Positions 30,098 to 35,748 of a stretch of 35,748 bases of DNA are shown piece by piece. The notes beneath the pieces were generated by a model. The model saw only the letters and a program-made list of their open reading frames with translations, had not been told where the DNA came from and made no database searches. The stretch lies in contig PKRH01000018.1 of assembly GCA_017577565.1 (NCBI GenBank), forward strand, positions 1 to 35,748. Direction: 5' to 3'. The DNA is from Thermoanaerobacterales bacterium. GTDB taxonomy: Bacteria > Actinomycetota > Acidimicrobiia > Acidimicrobiales > JACDCH01. The translations under genes and the position numbers were made by a program. Each line of letters begins with the position of its first letter. Within the stretch, counting starts at the first letter, position 1.

Positions 30098-30601
30098 GTG
30101 GCTCCCTCCTTCCTGGTCCCCACGGGCGACCTGTTCCGCCACCGGGGCGTCCGGCATCCCGTCACCCTCCGGGGCGTGCTGGCGGGCATCGAGCTGTCCT
30201 CGTCCCGCCTCACGGCCGACGAGGTCGTCGCGGAGCTGGTGCTCGAGGCCCAGGGCGACAGCGTGATGGCCTCGGGCACGATCACCGGCCGGTGGGCCGG
30301 CGAGTGCCGCCGCTGCCTCGAGGAGACCGGCGGCGAGGTGCGGGTCGCCTTCCGCGAGGTCTTCGAGCCGAACCCGACCGAGGGCGAGACCTACCCGCTC
30401 GGCGCCGACGAGGTCGACCTCGAGCCCGCCCTGCGGGAGGCGGTGGCCCTGGCCCTGCCGCTCGCGCCCCTGTGCGACGAGGCGTGCGCCGGCCCGGCGC
30501 CCGACGTCCACCCGGTCACCGTCGAGGGCGACGACGAGGGCGAGGACCGGCGACCGGTCGACCCCCGGTGGGCGGCGCTCGACGCCCTGAGGTTCGACTG
30601 A
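30098..30601 (+). CDS. YceD/DUF177 family protein
   Basis: A 167-residue protein of the DUF177 family, tied to 23S rRNA and L32 accumulation. The family cysteine pairs are present: GECRRCLEETGGE around residue 70 and LCDEACAG around residue 127. The C-terminus PVDPRWAALDALRFD carries the W-x-x-L-x-x-L signature. It is encoded upstream of rpmF, as in almost all bacteria. The GTG start follows TAGCCT by six bases. Confidence 0.92.
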   Translation: MAPSFLVPTGDLFRHRGVRHPVTLRGVLAGIELSSSRLTADEVVAELVLEAQGDSVMASGTITGRWAGECRRCLEETGGEVRVAFREVFEPNPTEGETYPLGADEVDLEPALREAVALALPLAPLCDEACAGPAPDVHPVTVEGDDEGEDRRPVDPRWAALDALRFD

Positions 30602-30648
30602 GGGGCGCGGGCCGGCGCCCGGTTTCGACGGTTCCGCCGCCCGGCCGC

Positions 30649-30654
30649 TAGTCT
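30649..30654 (+). promoter_or_regulatory. -10 box upstream of rpmF
   Basis: TAGTCT with a possible TTCGAC -35 (30624-30629). The rpmF ATG is 79 bases downstream with an AGGAAG ribosome site, so L32 appears to have a leadered transcript of its own. Confidence 0.4.
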
Positions 30655-30732
30655 CTCCCCCTTGCGTCCGCCGCCCGGCGGTCGCGCGTGCCCGTGCCCG
30701 GGCCGCCACCGAGACGTCGCAGGAAGTCCCCG

Positions 30733-30912
30733 ATGGCCGTCCCCAAGAAGAAGACCTCCAAGGCCAAGAGCCGCAGCCGCCGGGCCAGCGCCTGGCGCCT
30801 CGACCGGCCGGCGCGCAGCGTCTGCCCCCGGTGCGACGCGGTCAAGCGGCCGCACGTCGTCTGCGGGAACTGCGGTTGGTACGGCGGCCGGGTGGCCGTC
30901 GAGGTCGACTGA
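30733..30912 (+). CDS. rpmF: 50S ribosomal protein L32
   Basis: A 59-residue L32, MAVPKKKTSKAKSRSRRASA to GGRVAVEVD. The zinc cysteines are present as CPRC and CGNC. ATG 30733 is fixed by AGGAAG (30721-30726) and by the universal MAVPKKK N-terminus; an upstream in-frame GTG at 30688 would add a Pro/Arg head and is rejected. Confidence 0.96.
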   Translation: MAVPKKKTSKAKSRSRRASAWRLDRPARSVCPRCDAVKRPHVVCGNCGWYGGRVAVEVD

Positions 30913-30925
30913 CCGTCGGCGCGCG

Positions 30926-31954
30926 GTGAGCGACTCGGCCGTCGCCGGCCCCACCGCCGACGTCCCCCGCCCCGGACTGCCGGTCGCCGTCGACGCGATG
31001 GGGGGCGACCACGCCCCCGACGCCATCGTCGAGGGCGCCCGGCGGGCGGCCGCCGAGCTCGGCGTGCCCGTCGTGCTGGTGGGCCGGCCGGACGTGCTGG
31101 CGTCGATCCGGGGCGACCTCGACGTCATCGAGGCGTCGCAGGTCATCGCCATGGACGACGACCCCGGCGCCAGCGTCCGCACGATGAAGGACTCGTCGCT
31201 GGTGCGGGCGGCGGAGGCCGTGCGCGACGGCAAGGCCTCGGCCATGGTCTCGGCCGGCAACACCGGCGCGACCATGGCCTCGGCGCTGCTGCGCATGGGC
31301 CGCATCAAGGGCGTCGCCCGCCCGGCCATCGCCACCCCCATCCCGGTGCCGGGCTCGACGCCGACCGTGCTCCTCGACGCCGGGGCCAACGCGGAGTGCC
31401 AGCCGGCCTGGCTCGTGCAGTTCGCGCAGATGGGGGCCGTGTTCGCGCGCGAGCGCTACGGCATCGACGAGCCCCGGGTGGGGCTGCTCTCGATCGGCGA
31501 GGAGCCGACGAAGGGCAACGACCTGGTCAAGGCGACCCACGCCCTGCTCGCCGAGCCCGGCGCGCTGGGGCGCTCGGGCGCCCGCTTCCTCGGCAACGTC
31601 GAGGGGCGCGACCTCATGACCGCGGACGTCGACGTGGTCGTGACCGACGGCTTCACCGGCAACGTCGCCCTGAAGACCCTCGAGGGCGGCATGCGGGCCC
31701 TGGTCCGCAGCGTCGTCGACGCGCTCGGCGCCACGTCGGTGGCCGACGAGGCCATCGAGGCGCTGATGCCGCTGTACGGCGCGCTCGACCCCGACACCAC
31801 CGGTGGCGCGATGTTGCTGGGCGTCGACGGCGTGTGCATCATCAGCCACGGGTCGTCGTCCGCGACGGCGATCGTCAACGCCGTGCGGGTCGCCGCCGAC
31901 ATGGTGGCGGCCGGCGTCGTCGACCGCCTGCGTGCGGCCGTCGGCACGGGGTGA
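30926..31954 (+). CDS. plsX: Phosphate acyltransferase PlsX
   Basis: A 342-residue enzyme making acyl-phosphate from acyl-ACP for phospholipid synthesis. Signatures are PVAVDAMGGDHAPDAIVEGA, AMVSAGNTGATMASALLRMG, TVLLDAGANAECQPAWLVQFA, VGLLSIGEEPTKGNDLVK and VVTDGFTGNVALKTLEG. The GTG at 30926 is 13 bases after the rpmF stop; the internal ATG at the MGGDHAP motif would remove the first strand. The head of about 20 residues (SDSAVAGPTADVPRPG) is an extension compared with E. coli PlsX. Confidence 0.95.
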   Translation: MSDSAVAGPTADVPRPGLPVAVDAMGGDHAPDAIVEGARRAAAELGVPVVLVGRPDVLASIRGDLDVIEASQVIAMDDDPGASVRTMKDSSLVRAAEAVRDGKASAMVSAGNTGATMASALLRMGRIKGVARPAIATPIPVPGSTPTVLLDAGANAECQPAWLVQFAQMGAVFARERYGIDEPRVGLLSIGEEPTKGNDLVKATHALLAEPGALGRSGARFLGNVEGRDLMTADVDVVVTDGFTGNVALKTLEGGMRALVRSVVDALGATSVADEAIEALMPLYGALDPDTTGGAMLLGVDGVCIISHGSSSATAIVNAVRVAADMVAAGVVDRLRAAVGTG

Positions 31955-31993
31955 TCCGCCCCGTGTTCACAAGCGCACAAAGGGCGGCGTCGC

Positions 31994-31999
31994 TACACT
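31994..31999 (+). promoter_or_regulatory. Candidate -10 box of acpP
   Basis: TACACT lies 34 bases before the GTG at 32034, which has AGGAGA (32021-32026) as ribosome site. A TTCACA (31966-31971) is too far upstream (22 bases) to be a normal -35. Confidence 0.4.
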
Positions 32000-32033
32000 G
32001 CGCGCCGTCCGGTCCGTACGAGGAGAGCTTCGA

Positions 32034-32321
32034 GTGCCCGCCGAGACCCACGTCGAGCGCAGCCCCATGGATCGCCAGCAGGTCTTCGACCTGATCCGCG
32101 ATCGACTGGCCGACATCCTCGAGATCGACCCCTCGACGATCAGCGAGGGTGACTCGTTCACCGACGATCTCGAGGCCGACTCGCTCGCCCTCATCGAGCT
32201 GGCCGAGGCCCTCGAGGAGGAGATCGGCGAGCGCAGCGTCGGCTTCCGGATCGAGGACGAGGACCTCGAGGACATCAAGACCGTGCGGGACGCCGTGGAC
32301 TACGTCCTCGCGCGACTGTGA
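32034..32321 (+). CDS. acpP: Acyl carrier protein
   Basis: A 95-residue ACP (84 if begun at ATG 32067). The phosphopantetheine site is in DDLEADSLALIELAEALEEE, with Ser of the DSL motif. The four-helix layout is normal: DRQQVFDLIRDRLADIL, the DSL helix, RIEDEDLEDIKTVRDAVDYV. GTG 32034 is preferred since AGGAGA precedes it by seven bases; nothing resembling a ribosome site is found before ATG 32067. The loop between helices II and III (GERSVGFRIEDEDLE) is longer than in E. coli AcpP. It stands between plsX and rnc, supplying acyl-ACP for PlsX. Its TGA is in the same frame as rnc. Confidence 0.92.
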   Translation: MPAETHVERSPMDRQQVFDLIRDRLADILEIDPSTISEGDSFTDDLEADSLALIELAEALEEEIGERSVGFRIEDEDLEDIKTVRDAVDYVLARL

Positions 32322-32330
32322 GGCACGGCC

Positions 32331-33068
32331 ATCCGACTCCCGGTCGACCGCCTCGACGAACTGGCCCGACGCCTCGGGGTCGAGCTCGATGACCCCGAGG
32401 TGCTGGCGCCTGCCCTGGTGCACCGCTCGTGGTGCGCCGAGAACCCCGGCCACGAGTCGAACGAGCGCCTCGAGTTCCTCGGCGACGCCGTCCTCGGGCT
32501 GATCATCACCGACCACGCCTTCCACGCCTACCCCGACCTCAGCGAGGGCGAGCTCACCGACGTCCGCAAGGCGGTCGTCAACGCGGTGACGCTCGCCGAG
32601 GTGGCCGACGAGCTCGGCCTCGGCGAGTACCTGCTGCTCGGCAAGGGGGAGGAGCAGTCGGGCGGTCGGGAGAAGCCCTCGATCCTCGCCGACGCCCTCG
32701 AGGCGGTGCTCGGCGCCGTCTACGTGGCCGCCGGGATGGAGGAGGCCCACGCCCTCGTCATGCGGCTGCTCGGCAGCCGGGTCGCCGAGGCCCACGCCGG
32801 CGGGCCGGGCGGCCAGGACTTCAAGAGCCGGCTGCAGGAGCTGGCGGCCCGGCACTTCGACGAGGCCCCGCGCTACGAGACGATCGCGGAGGGGCCCGAC
32901 CACGCCCGCCGGTTCCGCGTCACGGTCGAGGTCGGCGGCGTCTCCCGGGGGACGGGGGACGGCCGGTCCAAGAAGCAGGCCGAGCAGGTCGCCGCCCGTG
33001 ACGCCTACACCTCCCTGATGGCCGAGTTGGAGACGAAGAAGGACGACGACAAGGACGGCGATGCCTGA
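32331..33068 (+). CDS. rnc: Ribonuclease III (non-canonical start)
   Basis: An RNase III with the family signature NERLEFLGDAVLGLIITD, a second acidic cluster KPSILADALEAVLGAVYVA, and a C-terminal dsRNA-binding domain (DFKSRLQELAARHFDEAPRY to KKQAEQVAARDAYTSLM). The first usable ATG, GTG or TTG is GTG 32400 (222 residues), but the conserved first helix (RLPVDRLDELARRLGVELDD) is encoded upstream, back to the acpP stop, without any canonical start. GAGG at 32320-32323 stands seven bases before ATC 32331, so I place the start there (245 residues). ATC initiation is known but rare (infC-like). Alternatives: GTG 32318, overlapping the acpP stop, with one extra base before about 32335; or truncation to 32400. 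Its stop overlaps mutM by eight bases. Confidence 0.85.
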   Translation: MRLPVDRLDELARRLGVELDDPEVLAPALVHRSWCAENPGHESNERLEFLGDAVLGLIITDHAFHAYPDLSEGELTDVRKAVVNAVTLAEVADELGLGEYLLLGKGEEQSGGREKPSILADALEAVLGAVYVAAGMEEAHALVMRLLGSRVAEAHAGGPGGQDFKSRLQELAARHFDEAPRYETIAEGPDHARRFRVTVEVGGVSRGTGDGRSKKQAEQVAARDAYTSLMAELETKKDDDKDGDA

Positions 33069-33900
33069 GCTGCCCGAGATCGAGACCATCCGACGAGGTC
33101 TCGAGCGTGACACCGTGGGGCGTCGGGTCAAGTCGGTCGAGGTGCCGGTGGCGAAGGCCGTGCACCGCAACGGGTCCCGCAAGGCGTTCCAGGCGCAGCT
33201 CGAAGGCACGAAGATCAAGGGCGTCGACCGGCGGGGCCTCCTGCTGGTGTTCACCCTCGACAACAGCCAGCTCCTGGTCATCGACGTCGGCGCCACCGGC
33301 TACCTGCGGCGGGCCTCGGCCAAGGACGAGGTGGCGAAGGACACGCAGGTGATCATCACCTTCACCCAGGGCGGCCAGCTGCGCCTGGGCGACCCCGAGG
33401 GCACGGCCGAGGCCTTCGTCGTCACGCCCGACCTGCTGCCCGAGGAGGTGCCCGAGCTCGCCGAGCTCGGCCTCGACCCGGTCGCCGCCCCGGTCTCCTG
33501 GACGGCCTTCGCCCAGGCCCTGGTCAGCCGGCGCACCGAGAAGCTCAAGCCGCTGCTGCTCGACCCGACCTTCGTCGTCGGCCTCGGCGGCCTCTACGCC
33601 GACGAGATCCTCCACGACGCCGGCCTGCGGCCCGACCGCGAGGTCTCGACGCTGTCGACCATGGAGATCCGGCGGCTCTACCGGTCGCTCGTCGAGATCC
33701 TCCACGAGGCGACGAAGCACCACGGCACCTCGCTGCCCGACCACCCCTTCACCGACCTGCAGGGCAAGGAGGGCAGCTTCCAGGAGGAGCTGCAGGTGTG
33801 GGGCCGCGACGGCGAGCCCTGCCGGCGCTGCCGCCAGACGGTGACGAAGCAGCGCAGCGGCGGGCGCACCACCTGGTGGTGCCCGAGCTGCCAGGTGTGA
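33061..33900 (+). CDS. Divergent Fpg/Nei (MutM) family protein
   Basis: A 279-residue protein in the mutM position after rnc. Retained: the catalytic N-terminus MPELPEIETIRRGLE (Pro2, Glu3) and the zinc finger with Cys254, 257, 274, 277 and the DNA-contacting Arg269 (GGRTTWWCPSC). Changed against E. coli Fpg: the conserved Lys of RRxKYLL is Leu60 (VDRRGLLLVF); HLGMSG is DVGATG, so the void-filling Met is Ala78; DPRRFG is DPEGTAEA (111-118), so the intercalating Arg and Phe are missing; GNIYA is GGLYA, so the Asn is Gly177. It may recognise a different lesion or have lost beta-elimination. For this reason no gene symbol is given. ATG 33061 overlaps the rnc stop by eight bases. Confidence 0.87.
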   Translation: MPELPEIETIRRGLERDTVGRRVKSVEVPVAKAVHRNGSRKAFQAQLEGTKIKGVDRRGLLLVFTLDNSQLLVIDVGATGYLRRASAKDEVAKDTQVIITFTQGGQLRLGDPEGTAEAFVVTPDLLPEEVPELAELGLDPVAAPVSWTAFAQALVSRRTEKLKPLLLDPTFVVGLGGLYADEILHDAGLRPDREVSTLSTMEIRRLYRSLVEILHEATKHHGTSLPDHPFTDLQGKEGSFQEELQVWGRDGEPCRRCRQTVTKQRSGGRTTWWCPSCQV

Positions 33901-33953
33901 CCCGCCGCTCGCCGCGACCGGTGGCATCCGCGCCCCGATCCGAGGCCCTCCTC

Positions 33954-33959
33954 TAGCCT
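33954..33959 (+). promoter_or_regulatory. -10 box of smc
   Basis: TAGCCT ends nine bases before ATG 33969, a leaderless-type arrangement that gives smc its own promoter after mutM. Confidence 0.5.
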
Positions 33960-33968
33960 CGCGCCGAG

Positions 33969-35748
33969 ATGTTCCTCAAGACGCTGACGCTGAAGGGCTT
34001 CAAGTCCTTCGCCGAGTCCACGGTGCTCGAGCTGCAGCCAGGCGTCACCGTCGTCGTCGGCCCCAACGGCTCGGGGAAGTCGAACGTCGTCGACGCCATC
34101 GGCTGGGTGCTCGGCGCCCAGGCGCCCTCGGCCGTGCGCAGCCAGAAGATGGAGGACGTCATCTTCGCCGGCACCAGCAAGAAGCCGGCGCTGGGGCGGG
34201 CCGAGGTCAGCCTGACGATCGACAACAGCGCCGGCCTGCTGCCCATCGAGTTCAGCGAGGTGACCGTCACCCGCACGCTGTGGCGGACCGGCGAGAGCGA
34301 GTACGCCATCAACGGCGTGCCCTGCCGGCTGCTCGACGTGCAGGAGCTGCTCAGCGACACCGGCGTCGGCCGCCAGCAGCACGTCATCGTCGGCCAGGGG
34401 CAGATCGACGCGGTGCTCAACGCCCGCCCCGAGGACCGCCGGCTGATCATCGAGGAGGCGGCCGGCGTGCTCAAGCACCGCAAGCGCAAGGAGCGCTCCG
34501 AGCGCCGGCTGGCGGCCACCGAGGCCAACCTCACCCGGCTGAACGACCTGGTGCGCGAGGTCCGCCGCCAGCTGCGGCCGCTGCAGCGGCAGGCCGAGGC
34601 CGCCCGCCGCCACGGCGACCTCGTGGCCGAGCTGCGGGCGCTCCAGGTGCACATCGCCGGGCGCGAGCTGACGACCCTGAAGCGCCGCCTGGCCAACACG
34701 TCCGCGGCCCAGGCCGAGCTGCGCAACGAGGAGGCGCTCCTGCAGCGCCGGCTGACCGAGCTGGACACCGCGGTCATGGCCACCGAGTCCGAGCTGGCCG
34801 CCCTGGGCGGCAGCACGCTGACCGACGACCTCGGGCGGGTCCAGGGCCTGCGGGAGCGGGCGCGCGGGCAGCTCGCGGTGCTGGCGGAGCGCCGGCGCGG
34901 CGTCGAGCGCGAGCGGGCGGCCTTCGTCGACCAGGGCGTGATCGAGAGCCTCGAGGCCGACGCCGCCCGGCTCCGGGCCGAGATCGCCGGGCTGGCCGAG
35001 GAGGCCGAGGCGCTCGCCCCCGAGGAGGAGGCGCTCGTCGAGGCCGAGCGGGAGCTGGCCGCGGCCCGGGCCGACTTCGAGCGGGAGTGGGGCGGCGGCG
35101 TGCCCCCGCCCTCGGGCCGGGCCGCCGAGGTGCGGGGCGAGCTGGCGGCGCTGCGCAAGGTGCTCGACCGGGCCGACGCCGACGCCCAGCGGGCCGCCCA
35201 GCGGGAGGCCGCCCTGCGGGCCAAGCTCGAGCGGCTCGACGCCGAGGCGGCCGAGGCGACCCGCAAGCTCGAGGGCCTGGGCGACCGGGCCGAGCTCGAG
35301 CAGGCGGTCGAGGACGCCCGCCGCCGGCGGGCCGAGGCCGAGGAGGCGGCCCGGCGGGCCGAGCAGCGCCGCGACGAGGCCCAGGCCGAGCGCCACACCT
35401 GGGCGGCCCGGGCCGAGGCCCTGGCCCTCGCCCTCGACCAGGCCCGCGCCCGCGCCGGGGCCGAGCGGCTCGCGGGGGTGGAGGGCGTCGTCGGCACGCT
35501 GCTCGACCTGCTGGAGGTCGACCCGGGCTGGGAGGCCGCGGTCGAGGCGGCCCTCGGCGAGGCCCTGACCGCGGTCGTCGTCGAGGGGGTCGAGTCGGGA
35601 CGGCGCGCCCTGCGGGTGCTGGCCGAGGGCGACGTCCCCGGTGCGGTGCTGGCGCTCGGCGTCGCCCCGGCGCCCCGCAGCGCCCCGCCGGTCGGCGAGC
35701 CCGTGCTCGCCCACGTCCGGGCCCGGCGCCCCGAGGTCGACGCCCTGC
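33969..35748 (+). CDS. smc: Chromosome segregation protein SMC (3' truncated)
   Basis: 593 codons of SMC, running off the window without a stop. MFLKTLTLKGFKSFAESTVL is the SMC N-terminus; Walker A is VVGPNGSGKSNVVDAIGWVL (about residues 31-50), followed by MEDVIFAGTSKKPALGRAEV and the Q-loop/insert region GVGRQQHVIVGQGQIDAVLN. From about residue 165 a long Ala/Glu/Arg-rich coiled coil follows, and from about residue 500 the hinge starts (LAGVEGVVGTLLDLLEVDPG, EAALGEALTAVVVEG). The protein compacts and aligns chromosomes with ScpA/ScpB. The start is backed by homology and by TAGCCT nine bases upstream. Confidence 0.95.
   Translation, partial: MFLKTLTLKGFKSFAESTVLELQPGVTVVVGPNGSGKSNVVDAIGWVLGAQAPSAVRSQKMEDVIFAGTSKKPALGRAEVSLTIDNSAGLLPIEFSEVTVTRTLWRTGESEYAINGVPCRLLDVQELLSDTGVGRQQHVIVGQGQIDAVLNARPEDRRLIIEEAAGVLKHRKRKERSERRLAATEANLTRLNDLVREVRRQLRPLQRQAEAARRHGDLVAELRALQVHIAGRELTTLKRRLANTSAAQAELRNEEALLQRRLTELDTAVMATESELAALGGSTLTDDLGRVQGLRERARGQLAVLAERRRGVERERAAFVDQGVIESLEADAARLRAEIAGLAEEAEALAPEEEALVEAERELAAARADFEREWGGGVPPPSGRAAEVRGELAALRKVLDRADADAQRAAQREAALRAKLERLDAEAAEATRKLEGLGDRAELEQAVEDARRRRAEAEEAARRAEQRRDEAQAERHTWAARAEALALALDQARARAGAERLAGVEGVVGTLLDLLEVDPGWEAAVEAALGEALTAVVVEGVESGRRALRVLAEGDVPGAVLALGVAPAPRSAPPVGEPVLAHVRARRPEVDAL

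Noticed and set aside
32034..33068. Single ACP-RNase III fusion through read-through of the acpP TGA
   Set aside because: The two genes are in one frame with one TGA between them, but nothing (no SECIS-like or read-through context that I can recognise) supports decoding of the stop, and both proteins are complete as separate units.

Overview
The window is one very G+C-rich, almost fully coding stretch of bacterial chromosome. Codon use, the SepIVA-like gene between coaD and yceD, a UvrD2-type helicase with an HRDC domain and an MhuD-like haem oxygenase point to an actinobacterium. The combined order rpmB / yloV-recG / rsmD-coaD-sepIVA-yceD-rpmF-plsX-acpP-rnc-mutM-smc suggests a deep-branching class such as Acidimicrobiia (inference; no marker phylogeny could be run). 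I see no rRNA, tRNA, CRISPR array, transposase, integrase or phage gene.

Positions 1-10,050 hold a truncated diiron ferritin-like protein, a HAD phosphatase diverging from a membrane-anchored protein, an unusual NYN-RNase/S1/histone-H1-like protein, exonuclease III, a PaaI-type thioesterase, the UvrD2 helicase, a mini-zincin metallopeptidase, a PH-domain/SHOCT membrane protein and a BtuF-like binding protein without signal peptide. Positions 10,050-19,700 are metabolic: galT-galK, an alpha/beta hydrolase with an AMACR/CaiB enzyme behind a perfect TetR-like palindrome, a HAD phosphatase and pirin, a PIG-L deacetylase behind another perfect palindrome, a membrane protein, MhuD plus a small membrane protein, a stand-alone RAM domain and a metallo-beta-lactamase-fold hydrolase. 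Positions 19,678-22,152 carry pckG behind a degenerate cold-shock-like gene, and rpmB.

From 22,278 to the end lies a core operon series: FakA/YloV kinase and RecG, then (after an inverted block of two paralogous lipoproteins, a zinc-ribbon protein and an enoyl-CoA hydratase) RsmD, CoaD, a SepIVA-like coiled-coil protein, YceD, L32, PlsX, ACP, RNase III, a divergent MutM and SMC, which runs off the window. This series links CoA and acyl-phosphate supply, phospholipid synthesis, ribosome maturation, septation and chromosome organisation.

A recurring feature is TANNNT placed 6-9 nt before ATG, GTG or TTG, the signature of leaderless mRNAs; it fixes many starts here. The most unusual items are: a 20-bp palindrome containing both start codons of a divergent gene pair; the NYN-S1-H1-tail protein; RNase III with no canonical start in its conserved N-terminus but a Shine-Dalgarno before an ATC codon; and a MutM-family protein that keeps the catalytic Pro/Glu and zinc finger but has lost the lysine, void-filling residues and asparagine typical of Fpg.
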